A stretch of DNA of 17,602 nucleotides from an uncultured Clostridia bacterium (GCA_910586575.1 CAJUJQ010000062.1:1-17602); one strand, 5' to 3'. Positions 1 through 7,007 are shown, numbered from the stretch's first letter. The notes: generated by a model not told the origin, from the sequence alone. Made by a program: numbers and translations.

Positions 1-40
1 CCATGTTCACGATCTTTTTCATAGGGGGTGGTCTGAATCC

Positions 41-808
41 CTGGAACCATTATATCCATCCCCCATATGTGAATTTGATACCGGTAAAAATCCGGTGATC
101 CATCCATCTCGTTTCCTGGAAAAAGGCCTTCCGGAAAAGTGTGTAATTACTTTTTTCAGGAAAGAGCTTGACCAGTTTGTTGCGGAAAATCATCTCCCTG
201 TCATTCGTTATCTGAACTCAGAAGTGTTTGATATCCCTGTTTATGAATTTGTAAATGGTGCGGATAGGCTTTGTATCACAATGGCATTTTGCGGGGCACC
301 CGGCGCGGCTGTAACGCTTGAAGAATTACACGCTATGGGCTGTGAAAAGTTTATCATCTGTGGGGGCGCGGGCGCATTGACAAAGGACAGTAAAGTGGGG
401 GAAATTATCGTCCCAGTCTCTGCGGTCAGGGATGAAGGAACATCTTATCACTATTTAGAACCGTCCCGCGAAATCGAATGCCATAAAGGGGCTGTTGATA
501 TGGCTGTTTCGTGCTTGAAACAAATGGGGATTCCATTTACAACCGGAAAAACATGGTCAACCGACGCCATATACAGAGAAACCCCCGACATGATTGAAAC
601 CCGGCGAAGCGAGGGCTGTATCACGGTAGAAATGGAAGCGGCTGCTTTTTTTGCGGTATCGCAATATTATAACATTCCGCTCGCCCAGCTATTATATGCC
701 GGTGATGATGTAAGCGGCGAGGTGTGGGACTCTCGGAATTGGAACACACAGAAGAATATTCGATATCATTTAATTTCCACCGCAATGGAAATCGTTCAGA
801 AATTGTAA
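41..808 (+). CDS. Nucleoside phosphorylase family protein (PNP/uridine phosphorylase-like), N-terminus uncertain
   Basis: Predicted to cleave the glycosidic bond of a nucleoside with phosphate, in the cytosol, for salvage. Numbered from codon 41, the sequence shows a glycine-rich phosphate/ribose-binding stretch (FCGAPGAAVTLEEL, about 83-96), CGGAGAL (about 107-113), a VEME motif (196-199) that binds ribose in this superfamily, and a GDD (221-223) near the usual acidic residue. The first standard start is GTG at 95. The reading frame before it encodes PICEFDTGKNPVIHPS, which matches the conserved P-I-x-E-F-D N-terminus I recall for clostridial homologues. Coding therefore very likely begins upstream. 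No ATG, GTG or TTG lies in frame back to base 2. CTG at 41 follows an AGGGGGTG site (23-30) and would give 255 residues, or the start lies outside the window. The exact nucleoside substrate cannot be told. The gene is more AT-rich than its neighbours. Confidence 0.85.
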   Translation: MEPLYPSPICEFDTGKNPVIHPSRFLEKGLPEKCVITFFRKELDQFVAENHLPVIRYLNSEVFDIPVYEFVNGADRLCITMAFCGAPGAAVTLEELHAMGCEKFIICGGAGALTKDSKVGEIIVPVSAVRDEGTSYHYLEPSREIECHKGAVDMAVSCLKQMGIPFTTGKTWSTDAIYRETPDMIETRRSEGCITVEMEAAAFFAVSQYYNIPLAQLLYAGDDVSGEVWDSRNWNTQKNIRYHLISTAMEIVQKL

Positions 809-860
809 TGATGTGAACAGAACAAATTTAACTGCATGACTTTTGCGGGAGGAATATTTT

Positions 861-2084
861 ATGCCGTTTACATTTTGTACCCCGACCCTATTCGGGCTGG
901 AGGGGCTGGTCGCCGACGAGCTTCGGTTCCATGGGAAGCTCAGTGACGTAACCGCCGAAAACGGGCGGGTACTTTTCACCGGCGATGCCCGGACACTTGC
1001 GTGGGCAAACCTGAACCTTCGGTGCGCCGAGCGTGTACTGCTCCGGCTCACGGAGTTCCCGGCCACCGATTTCGACGCGCTTTTCGAGGGCGTCAAGGCT
1101 GTCCCCTGGGAAGAATTCCTTTCCAAAGACGCGGCCTTCCCGGTCAAGGGGCATTCGTTGAATTCCGCGCTGCACTCCGTCCCAGACTGCCAGAAAATCA
1201 TCAAAAAGGCGATTGTCAGCCGTTTAAGCACGAAATACGGCATCAGCTGGTTTGAAGAAACCGGCGCGAAAATGCAGGTGCAGTTTTCCATTATGCATGA
1301 CCGCGTAGAAATTTTCCTGGACACCAGCGGCGCGGGGCTGCACAAACGCGGTTACCGCGCCAACGCCAACGCCGCCCCCCTGCGCGAAACCCTCGCCGCA
1401 GCGATGGTGAAGGTTGCGCGCTGGCGCGGCCGTGAGCCGCTTTACGACCCATTCTGCGGCTCGGGCACGATTGCGATTGAGGCGGCGCTGATTGCGCAGA
1501 AGCGCGCTCCCGGCCTGCTCCGCTCCTTTGACAGTGAAAAATGGCCGCTCATAGACGCCGCCGTCTGGCGCAGTGTACGGGAGGAGGCCCTGTCCCAGAT
1601 TGACCCGCAGCCCTTCCCCATCCTTGCCACGGATATTGACCCGGCCTGTGTCACGCTGGCGCAGGAAAACGCCTGCAAGGCCGGGGTCGCGCAGTCCGTT
1701 TCTGTCGAGCAGCGCGACGCGCTCACCCTGGATTTTAGCAGTCTCACCGGCACTCTGCTTGCAAACCCGCCCTACGGGGAACGGCTGCTGGATATCGAGT
1801 CGGCGCGGGCGCTCTGCCGGCAGTACGGCGCGGCGGCGGGCCGCTCCCCGCTCAAGCAGTATATTCTTACCTCAGACGTGGAATTTGAGCGCTGTTTTGG
1901 CTTTGCCGCCGACAAGAAACGCAAGCTTTACAATGGGATGCTGCGCTGTGATCTGTATATGTATTTTAAGGATGCATCGGCGCGCCGCCCGTTGCCCCGG
2001 GTTCCGTCCACACCCTCCGGGAAAAGTAAAGGATTTGTGAACGATGCGAAAAACAAAGAAATCCGGAGAAAACAGAAGAAATAA
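861..2084 (+). CDS. THUMP domain class I SAM-dependent RNA methyltransferase (RlmL N-terminal/YpsC type)
   Basis: Probable 23S rRNA guanine-N2 methyltransferase of the RlmL/YpsC family, using S-adenosylmethionine, 407 aa. The N-terminal third holds a ferredoxin-like plus THUMP RNA-binding region (about 1-155). The Rossmann-type methyltransferase domain follows, with SAM-binding DPFCGSGT (196-203), an acidic ATDID strand end (256-260) and the N6/N2-amino methylase motif NPPYGERL (302-309). The C-terminal 30 or so residues are strongly basic and may be an RNA-binding tail. The ATG at 861 is chosen because GGGAGGA lies 8 nt upstream. A TTG at 843 in the same frame would put that ribosome binding site inside the gene. 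The preceding gene ends 52 nt upstream and the two may be cotranscribed. The family is clear, but the exact modified nucleotide is inferred. Confidence 0.93.
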   Translation: MPFTFCTPTLFGLEGLVADELRFHGKLSDVTAENGRVLFTGDARTLAWANLNLRCAERVLLRLTEFPATDFDALFEGVKAVPWEEFLSKDAAFPVKGHSLNSALHSVPDCQKIIKKAIVSRLSTKYGISWFEETGAKMQVQFSIMHDRVEIFLDTSGAGLHKRGYRANANAAPLRETLAAAMVKVARWRGREPLYDPFCGSGTIAIEAALIAQKRAPGLLRSFDSEKWPLIDAAVWRSVREEALSQIDPQPFPILATDIDPACVTLAQENACKAGVAQSVSVEQRDALTLDFSSLTGTLLANPPYGERLLDIESARALCRQYGAAAGRSPLKQYILTSDVEFERCFGFAADKKRKLYNGMLRCDLYMYFKDASARRPLPRVPSTPSGKSKGFVNDAKNKEIRRKQKK

Positions 2085-2158
2085 CCAGTATGAGATATCT
2101 ATCCCAAGGCCAAGCGATTTTCCCGCGAAAAATGCCGAAAAAATCGGAAAAAATTTTC

Positions 2159-2187
2159 TTGTGTTTTTATCTTTGATGATGTATCAT
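2159..2187 (+). promoter_or_regulatory. Sigma-A promoter of groES-groEL
   Basis: TTGTGT (2159-2164), a 17-nt spacer and TATCAT (2182-2187) sit immediately before the CIRCE operator. The expected start of transcription (about 2194) places the operator at the very 5' end of the transcript, as in other HrcA-controlled groE operons. The -35 box is weak. Confidence 0.65.
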
Positions 2188-2196
2188 AATAGTAAA

Positions 2197-2223
2197 TTAG
2201 CACTCAGGCATTTCGAGTGCTAA
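2197..2223 (+). promoter_or_regulatory. CIRCE operator (HrcA binding site)
   Basis: Perfect inverted repeat TTAGCACTC (2197-2205), a 9-nt spacer and GAGTGCTAA (2215-2223), which is the exact CIRCE consensus. HrcA repressor binds this element and represses chaperonin transcription until heat stress titrates GroEL away from HrcA. hrcA itself is not in the window. Confidence 0.98.
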
Positions 2224-2262
2224 CCCTGAACATGTATTCTAAAATCTTAGGAGGAATAGATC

Positions 2263-2547
2263 ATGAAACTCAAACCCCTTTCCGACCGTGTCGTCATTAA
2301 AATGGTCGAGGCGGAGGAGACCACCGCTTCCGGCATCATCCTCGCAGGCTCCGCGAAGGAAAAGCCGCAGGTAGCGGAAGTCCTCGCGGTCGGCCCCGGC
2401 GGCGTTGTTGACGGCAAGGAAGTCGTTATGCAGGTGAAGCCCGGCGACAAGATCATCACCAGCAAATATTCCGGCACCGAGGTCAAGATTGACGGCGAAG
2501 AGCTGATTGTTGTCCGTCAGGGCGATATTCTCGCGGTTGTCGAGTAA
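2263..2547 (+). CDS. groES: Co-chaperonin GroES
   Basis: 94 aa, full length for the family. This is the heptameric lid of the GroEL folding chamber in the cytosol. The N-terminus (MKLKPLSDRVVIK) is typical. The mobile-loop region that contacts GroEL is EETTASGIILAGSAKEKPQ (about 18-36), and the C-terminal strand GEELIVVRQGDILAVVE is canonical. The ATG is preceded by AGGAGGA (2249-2255) with a 7-nt gap. It is the first gene of the CIRCE-controlled operon, and groEL follows after 40 nt with its own Shine-Dalgarno. Expression should rise on heat shock through HrcA. Confidence 0.99.
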   Translation: MKLKPLSDRVVIKMVEAEETTASGIILAGSAKEKPQVAEVLAVGPGGVVDGKEVVMQVKPGDKIITSKYSGTEVKIDGEELIVVRQGDILAVVE

Positions 2548-2587
2548 CTGAAAACACTATTATCAAGTATATCGGAGGAATGCAATC

Positions 2588-4222
2588 ATGGCTAAACAGA
2601 TTTTGTTCGGCGAGGACGCCCGCAAGGCGCTCCAGCGCGGTATTGACCAGCTCGCCGACACCGTAAAGGTTACCATTGGTCCCAAGGGCCGCAACGTTGT
2701 GCTCGACAAGAAGTACGGCGCACCGCTGATTACCAACGACGGCGTGACCATCGCCAAGGACATCGAGCTGGACGACCCGTTTGAAAACATGGGCGCGCAG
2801 CTGGTCAAGGAAGTTGCAACCAAGACCAACGACGCCGCGGGCGACGGCACCACCACCGCTACCCTGCTCGCACAGGCGTTTGTCCGTGAGGGCCTCAAGA
2901 ACCTTGCCGCAGGCGCAAACCCGATGGTTATGCGCAAGGGCATGAGCAAGGCGGTTGATACCGCAGTCAAGACTATCGCGACCAACTCCCAGAAGGTCAA
3001 CGGTACCCAGGATATCGCGCGCGTCGCGGCTGTTTCTTCGAGTGATGAAGAAATCGGCAAGCTGATTGCGGAAGCGATGGAGAAGGTTTCCACCGACGGC
3101 GTGATCACCGTTGAGGAATCCAAGACCGCCGAGACCTATTCCGAGGTTGTAGAAGGCATGCAGTTCGACCGCGGCTATGTGACCCCCTATATGGTCACTG
3201 ACACGGAAAAGATGGAAGCCGACTTGGACGACTGCCTCATCCTGATTACCGACAAGAAAATTTCCGTCATTGCTGACCTGCTCCCCATTCTGGAACAGAT
3301 CGTCAAGATGGGCCGCAAGCTGCTCATCATCGCGGAGGATATCGAAGGCGAAGCGCTCTCCACCCTGATTGTCAACCGTCTGCGCGGCACCTTCACCTGT
3401 GTTGCGGTGAAGGCTCCCGGCTTCGGCGACCGCCGCAAGGAAATGCTTCAGGATATCGCGATCCTGACCGGCGGCACGGTAATTTCCGAGGATATCGGCA
3501 TTGAGCTGAAGGATGCTACCATGGAGATGCTCGGCCAGGCGCGTCAGGTCAAGGTCAACAAGGAGACCTCCACCATCGTTGACGGTGCGGGCGACTCCGA
3601 GGCCATCAAGGCACGCATCAACACCATCCGCAACGCAATCGAGCACACCACCTCTGATTTCGACCGCGAGAAGCTCCAGGAGCGTCTTGCCAAGCTGGCG
3701 GGCGGCGTTGCCGTCATCAAGGTTGGCGCGGCGACCGAGGTCGAGATGAAGGAAATGAAGCTGCGTATTGAGGACGCGCTCAACGCGACCCGTGCGGCTG
3801 TTGAGGAAGGCATCGTTGCAGGCGGCGGCGTTTCCTATGTCAACGCCATCGGCGAGGTTGCCAAGCTCGTGGATCTGGTAGACGGCGACGAAAAGACCGG
3901 CGTCCAGATTATCATGCGCGGCTTGGAAGAGCCTGTCCGCCAGATCGCGGCAAACGCGGGCGTAGACGGCTCGGTTGTACTCGACAAGATTGTTTCTTCC
4001 GGCAAGGTCGGCTTTGGCTTCGACGCTTATAAGGAAGAATATGTAAACATGATTGACGCGGGTATCGTAGACCCGACCAAGGTCAACCGCTTCGCGCTTC
4101 AGAACGCGGCTTCCATCGCTTCGATGGTACTGACCACCGAGTCCATCGTTTCCGACAAGAAGGAACCCACCCCTCCGATGCCTGCTGCGCCTGATATGGG
4201 CGGCATGGGCGGTATGTATTGA
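2588..4222 (+). CDS. groEL: Chaperonin GroEL
   Basis: 544 aa, full length. This is the ATP-driven tetradecameric chaperonin that folds cytosolic proteins with GroES. The N-terminus (MAKQILFGEDARKALQRG), the ATP-binding TIGPKGRNVVLDKKYG and GDGTTTATLLAQA segments, and the equatorial AGGGVSYVNAI stretch are all present. The C-terminus ends in the flexible Gly-Met tail GGMGGMY. The start is supported by GGAGGA (2574-2579). It follows groES in the same operon and is closed by a terminator at 4249-4286. Nothing is unusual in the sequence. Long antisense frames over this gene arise from its biased codon use. Confidence 0.99.
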   Translation: MAKQILFGEDARKALQRGIDQLADTVKVTIGPKGRNVVLDKKYGAPLITNDGVTIAKDIELDDPFENMGAQLVKEVATKTNDAAGDGTTTATLLAQAFVREGLKNLAAGANPMVMRKGMSKAVDTAVKTIATNSQKVNGTQDIARVAAVSSSDEEIGKLIAEAMEKVSTDGVITVEESKTAETYSEVVEGMQFDRGYVTPYMVTDTEKMEADLDDCLILITDKKISVIADLLPILEQIVKMGRKLLIIAEDIEGEALSTLIVNRLRGTFTCVAVKAPGFGDRRKEMLQDIAILTGGTVISEDIGIELKDATMEMLGQARQVKVNKETSTIVDGAGDSEAIKARINTIRNAIEHTTSDFDREKLQERLAKLAGGVAVIKVGAATEVEMKEMKLRIEDALNATRAAVEEGIVAGGGVSYVNAIGEVAKLVDLVDGDEKTGVQIIMRGLEEPVRQIAANAGVDGSVVLDKIVSSGKVGFGFDAYKEEYVNMIDAGIVDPTKVNRFALQNAASIASMVLTTESIVSDKKEPTPPMPAAPDMGGMGGMY

Positions 4223-4248
4223 TAACGCCTACCGGCAATGAATAATAG

Positions 4249-4286
4249 AGGCCGGCATGCACGATTGAGTGTGTGTCGGCCTTTTT
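4249..4286 (+). terminator. Intrinsic terminator of groES-groEL
   Basis: A 14-bp stem pairs AGGCCGGCATGCAC (4249-4262) with GTGTGTGTCGGCCT (4269-4282), including several G-U pairs. It has a 6-nt loop (4263-4268) and is followed by a T run ending at 4286. It lies 27 nt after the groEL stop codon. Confidence 0.9.
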
Positions 4287-4289
4287 CTC

Positions 4290-4319
4290 AAAAAAGAGAG
4301 TGGCAGGACAACCCGCCAC
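4290..4319 (-). terminator. Intrinsic terminator of spoIVB
   Basis: Read on the minus strand, GTGGCGGG and CCTGCCAC form an 8-bp stem with a TTGT loop (4300-4319), followed by TCTC and a run of six T (4290-4295). It lies about 48 nt after the spoIVB stop and is back to back with the groEL terminator, as expected between convergent genes. Confidence 0.75.
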
Positions 4320-4367
4320 CCCCGAACTACCTGACAGAAACAGCGTACCGTTCCCGCCCGCAAACCA

Positions 4368-5360
4368 TCAATTTTCCATCTCTTCCATCATAGCGTCAAT
4401 CATAACGGCATATCCGCGCGTCGGGTCATTGACAAGCACGTGGGTCACAGCCCCAACCAGCTTGCCGTCCTGGAGCAGCGGGCTGCCGCTCATCCCCTGG
4501 ACGATGCCGCCGGTCGCGTCGAGCAGCCGTTCATCAGTCACGCGCACCATCATTGAGCGCCCATAGGCATCCTGGTCATCGAAAATCTTTGTGATTTCGA
4601 CCGCATAGCGCTCCACGTCCTGCCCAGAAACGTTGGACAAAATTTCCGCTTCTCCAAGGCTGATTTCATTGGCGTGCGCAACAGGCACGGTTTCCAGCGA
4701 ATCATAATACGCAGGGTCGGTAAACTGCCCAAAAATGCCGGTTTCGGTGTTTTCGCGCACGGTGCCGACCTCATGCGCGGGGTTAAAGTCGCCTTGCAGC
4801 GCGCCGGGGTCACCGGCTTCGCCGCGCTGGACACCTCCGACCGAGGATTCCATCAGCCCGCCGCTGCCGAGCGGAATGAGCACGCCGGTATCGGCGTCAC
4901 AAATGCCGTGGCCGAGCGAGCCATAGTCGCCGGTGGCCGGGTCAACGTAGGTGACGGTACCAATCCCGGCGATAGAGTCGCGGGCAATAATACCGATCCG
5001 ATAAACGCCGTCACGGTCGCGGGCGGGCACAACGGTAACCTCACGGGTCTGCCCCTCCTGTTCACACTGCAATATCAAGGGCTGGCCGCCGGACAGGGAA
5101 ACCGCCTTTTGCAGCGCGTCGTTTGAGGGGATTGCCTCCCCACCGATTTTGCGGATGAGATCCCCTTCCCGAACCCCGGCGGACTGGGCAGGGCTAACGG
5201 TGCCTTCAGTAGTTTCGACGCTGGTCAGCTTGGTCACGAGCACACAATCGGAGGTCATCCGGATACCGACAGTGCGTCCCATCGGGATTACTTCTTCGGC
5301 GGCGGCAGCGCCGACGGACAAGGAAGCTGCCAGCCACAACGCAAGAAAAAACCTTCGCAA
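4368..5360 (-). CDS. spoIVB: SpoIVB peptidase, PDZ-containing sporulation signalling serine protease (family S55)
   Basis: 330 aa. In sporulating Firmicutes this forespore-made protease crosses into the space between the two forespore membranes and cleaves SpoIVFA, releasing pro-sigma-K processing in the mother cell. It has an N-terminal signal peptide/anchor (1-21), then a PDZ domain (about 40-112, with AGVREGDLIRKIGG). The S55 domain carries candidate His151 (GSLGHGICD), Asp276 and Ser291 (GMSGSP). The 15-residue Asp-Ser spacing matches the triad I recall for B. subtilis (363/378). The start is TTG at 5360, chosen because GGGAGGTGA (5365-5373) lies 4 nt upstream and no better codon exists. 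At 330 aa it is shorter than the B. subtilis protein (about 426). The usual neighbours recN and spo0A are not adjacent; it is convergent with groEL. Confidence 0.95.
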   Translation of the reverse strand: MRRFFLALWLAASLSVGAAAAEEVIPMGRTVGIRMTSDCVLVTKLTSVETTEGTVSPAQSAGVREGDLIRKIGGEAIPSNDALQKAVSLSGGQPLILQCEQEGQTREVTVVPARDRDGVYRIGIIARDSIAGIGTVTYVDPATGDYGSLGHGICDADTGVLIPLGSGGLMESSVGGVQRGEAGDPGALQGDFNPAHEVGTVRENTETGIFGQFTDPAYYDSLETVPVAHANEISLGEAEILSNVSGQDVERYAVEITKIFDDQDAYGRSMMVRVTDERLLDATGGIVQGMSGSPLLQDGKLVGAVTHVLVNDPTRGYAVMIDAMMEEMEN

Positions 5361-5484
5361 ATTCTCACCTCCCGCATTTACTATGCCCGCCGCCCTTTCA
5401 TTTCAAAGCTGAAAACCTTTGTTATCCCCGCAAGTATCTGCCGCTCATGGAAAACGGCCGTCCGCTGCGGGGCGGCATTGGCGC

Positions 5485-5513
5485 TTGTAATTTCCGGCCA
5501 AATGCCGTATAAT
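5485..5513 (+). promoter_or_regulatory. Sigma-A promoter of the SLOG-domain gene
   Basis: TTGTAA (5485-5490), a 17-nt spacer and a perfect TATAAT (5508-5513). The predicted start of transcription is near 5520, leaving a leader of about 30 nt before the ATG at 5551. Confidence 0.8.
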
Positions 5514-5550
5514 AGACCTGTACTTTCAGATCCAAAACGGAGGGATGACG

Positions 5551-5892
5551 ATGCGGGTAGCGGTGATAGGCTCCCGGACGGTAGACGAACGTTTTTTCGG
5601 TCAGCTCTGCCTGCTGATGCCGCGCGGCGCAACCGAAATTGTTTCCGGCGGGGCAAAGGGCGCGGATGCGCTCGGCAAGCGCTACGCGCAGGAAAACGGG
5701 TTAAAATACACAGAATTTGCGCCGGACTATGCGCGGTACCAGCGCCGCGCGCCGCTGATGCGCAATGTGGAAATCGCGGAATATTCTGATTACGTGATCG
5801 CTTTATGGGACGGCAAATCGCGCGGCACGGCGCACGCCATCAACGCCTGTATCAAGTCATACACCGAGGTACGGGTCGTCATGTGCAGGTAA
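5551..5892 (+). CDS. Small SLOG-domain (DprA/LOG-like Rossmann) protein
   Basis: 113 aa, a single-domain protein of the SLOG superfamily (YspA/DUF2493-type). Visible motifs are the first strand VAVIGSRTV (3-11), the nucleotide-binding glycine-rich loop SGGAKGADALG (about 33-43), the third strand SDYVIALWDG and GTAHAI (about 93-98). SLOG proteins bind nucleotides or nucleotide-derived ligands, and some act in defence or stress signalling. Here no partner gene is adjacent, so the role is unknown. The start at 5551 is preferred because GGAGGG (5539-5544) is 6 nt away; an in-frame ATG at 5545 abuts the ribosome binding site. It is monocistronic with its own promoter and ends 8 nt from the convergent SDR gene, with no clear terminator between them. 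Confidence 0.88.
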   Translation: MRVAVIGSRTVDERFFGQLCLLMPRGATEIVSGGAKGADALGKRYAQENGLKYTEFAPDYARYQRRAPLMRNVEIAEYSDYVIALWDGKSRGTAHAINACIKSYTEVRVVMCR

Positions 5893-5900
5893 ACCGTGGC

Positions 5901-6698
5901 TCAGGAGAACCGCCTCCCTTCAATCAAATCGCTGTAACTGGGGTTTGGCAGGCCGAAGCCGCCGCCGATCTCAATCAGCTGCCCGGTGGTATAGGAGGAT
6001 TCGTCGCTGGCGAGGTAAACAACCGCCGCCGCGATTTCCTGCGGGGTACCCATCCGGCCGAGCGGGGTGTGCCGCAGGAAAATTTTGCTGTATTCCGGGG
6101 AAAGGTTCTGTTTTACCGAATCGGTTTCGGTCATGCCGGGCAAAATAGCGTTGCAGCGGATTCGGCTGCGGGCGCACTGCACAGCAATATCCTTGGTCAG
6201 AAAGTTGACGGCAGCCTTGGAAACGCCATACCCTACACGCGCAAGGTCCGGATAACGCCCGCCGACCGAGGAAATATTGATGATGCTGCCGCCGCCCGAT
6301 GCGCGCATCGGTTCAATGGCCGCCTGGCTGGTCAGGTAAACGCTGGCAAGGTTTCGACGAAGAATGCACATAAAATCATCAAAAGAAGTGTGCTCCAAAT
6401 CCTGGTCATGCGCGGGATCGCCGATACCGAAATTGTTGACCAATACGTCAATGCGCCCCTCTTCGGTCGCGGCCAGCTCCACCACGCCCGAAAGCGTTTC
6501 CTCCCGGTTCACATCCATATAGACGGACTTTACCCACATGCCTTTGCTGGTGAGGGCCTGCGCCAGTTCGCCGCCGCGCTGCTGGTCACGCACCGCCATA
6601 TAAACGATTGCTCCTTCCCGCGCGCACGCCTGTACAATTTCCCAGCCAATGCCGCGGGTCGAGGCAGTTACAAGAATCACTTTATTTTCCAGCCGCAT
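5901..6698 (-). CDS. SDR-family oxidoreductase, probable 7alpha-hydroxysteroid dehydrogenase
   Basis: 265 aa, a classical short-chain dehydrogenase. The cofactor loop TASTRGIG (11-18) opens a Rossmann fold, and Arg37 at the end of the second strand suggests NADP(H). LVNNFG (86-91) replaces the common NNAG, Asn115 is present, and the catalytic residues are Ser144 (NISSVGG), Tyr157 and Lys161 (YGVSK). The combination KVILVTASTRGIG, NNFG, GGGSIINISS, IRCNAILPGM and the NPSYSDL tail resembles the clostridial bile-acid 7alpha-HSDHs, which oxidise the 7alpha-hydroxyl of cholate-type bile acids. SDR membership is certain; the substrate is inferred from remembered family sequences. The ATG at 6698 has GGGAG 7 nt upstream. 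The gene is divergent from the nickel/lar operon, and no confident promoter was seen in 6699-6809. Confidence 0.85.
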   Translation of the reverse strand: MRLENKVILVTASTRGIGWEIVQACAREGAIVYMAVRDQQRGGELAQALTSKGMWVKSVYMDVNREETLSGVVELAATEEGRIDVLVNNFGIGDPAHDQDLEHTSFDDFMCILRRNLASVYLTSQAAIEPMRASGGGSIINISSVGGRYPDLARVGYGVSKAAVNFLTKDIAVQCARSRIRCNAILPGMTETDSVKQNLSPEYSKIFLRHTPLGRMGTPQEIAAAVVYLASDESSYTTGQLIEIGGGFGLPNPSYSDLIEGRRFS

Positions 6699-6809
6699 AA
6701 TACCGCTCCCTTACAATGAAATCAGGCTTATCTTGCGCGGCAGCAAAACATTTATACCGTCCCGCCATTTCCAAAATACTGAATTTGAATTAAAAATCAA
6801 CAAAATTGG

Positions 6810-6839
6810 TTGACAACTGCTCCGCATATCCGATATAAT
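6810..6839 (+). promoter_or_regulatory. Consensus sigma-A promoter of the ABC transporter-larEBC operon
   Basis: Perfect TTGACA (6810-6815), an 18-nt spacer and perfect TATAAT (6834-6839). The predicted transcription start is near 6846. It is the only strong promoter seen for the seven genes downstream. Such a strong promoter ahead of an in-leader terminator fits control at elongation rather than initiation. Confidence 0.9.
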
Positions 6840-6845
6840 AAAGGA

Positions 6846-7007
6846 AACGCGCCCGCACGAAGCGGGCGGCAGAGGGCCGAAGCCCTTATAAAGATCAACG
6901 CACCATTTTTTCAGATAAAGTATGTTCAGAAGGCATACGGCTTTCCCGACGGAAGGCCCTATGCCTTTTTGCGTCTGAAACGAATTTTTACGAAAGGACT
7001 GCTCCAT
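6846..7007 (+). ncRNA. Structured 5' leader of the nickel/lar operon, candidate riboregulator
   Basis: About 160 nt of untranslated leader. Hairpin 1 is GCCCGC/GCGGGC (6851-6856 and 6862-6867) with an ACGAA loop. Hairpin 2 is AGGGC/GCCCT (6873-6877 and 6882-6886) with a CGAA loop. A 30-nt A/T-rich linker follows, then a strong terminator at 6930-6970. GTATG (6920-6924) can pair with CATAC (6934-6938), which would break the outer terminator stem. It matches no riboswitch class I could recognise, including the conserved core I recall for NiCo riboswitches. Regulation by this leader is inferred from structure alone. Confidence 0.5.
6930..6970 (+). terminator. Leader terminator (attenuator) upstream of the nickel/lar operon
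   Basis: An outer stem pairs AAGGCATA (6930-6937) with TATGCCTT (6960-6967). After one C-C mismatch, an inner 8-bp stem pairs GGCTTTCC (6939-6946) with GGAAGGCC (6951-6958), closed by a CGAC loop. T residues continue to 6970. This is a complete intrinsic terminator 37 nt before the first start codon, so read-through must be regulated or partial for the seven genes to be expressed. Confidence 0.85.

Noticed and set aside
2483..3646. Long minus-strand open frame (387 codons) opposite groEL
   Set aside because: It is antisense to a certain groEL, lacks a ribosome binding site and resembles no family. It arises from the codon bias of groEL.
5379..5385. SigF/SigG-like -10 (CATAGTA) for spoIVB
   Set aside because: The predicted transcript would start inside the ribosome binding site, and no matching -35 is at the right distance.
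5805..6719. 304-codon + strand frame opposite the SDR gene
   Set aside because: It overlaps the SDR and the end of the SLOG gene, has no recognisable domain, and the SDR motifs on the other strand are unambiguous.
6751..6756. TATAAA as -10 box for the SDR gene
   Set aside because: No acceptable -35 hexamer lies 16-18 nt upstream on the minus strand.
6851..6890. NiCo (czcD) riboswitch
   Set aside because: The leader is in the right genomic context, but the conserved junction sequences I recall for that class are absent. I would not name it without a covariance model.
6920..6938. NikR operator (GTATG...CATAC)
   Set aside because: The half-sites resemble NikR sites, but the spacer is 9 nt, far shorter than the roughly 16-18 nt NikR needs, and the site lies downstream of the transcription start within a better-explained RNA hairpin.
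6922..6978. 18-codon leader peptide ORF overlapping the attenuator
   Set aside because: ATG at 6922 lacks a convincing ribosome binding site, and the peptide contains no run of a regulatory amino acid. The overlap is probably a by-product of the terminator sequence.
6810..7007. N-terminal extension of the solute-binding protein from codon 6810
   Set aside because: It would be translated from the -35 box through the terminator. The GTG at 7008 with AAAGGA upstream gives a proper lipoprotein signal peptide.
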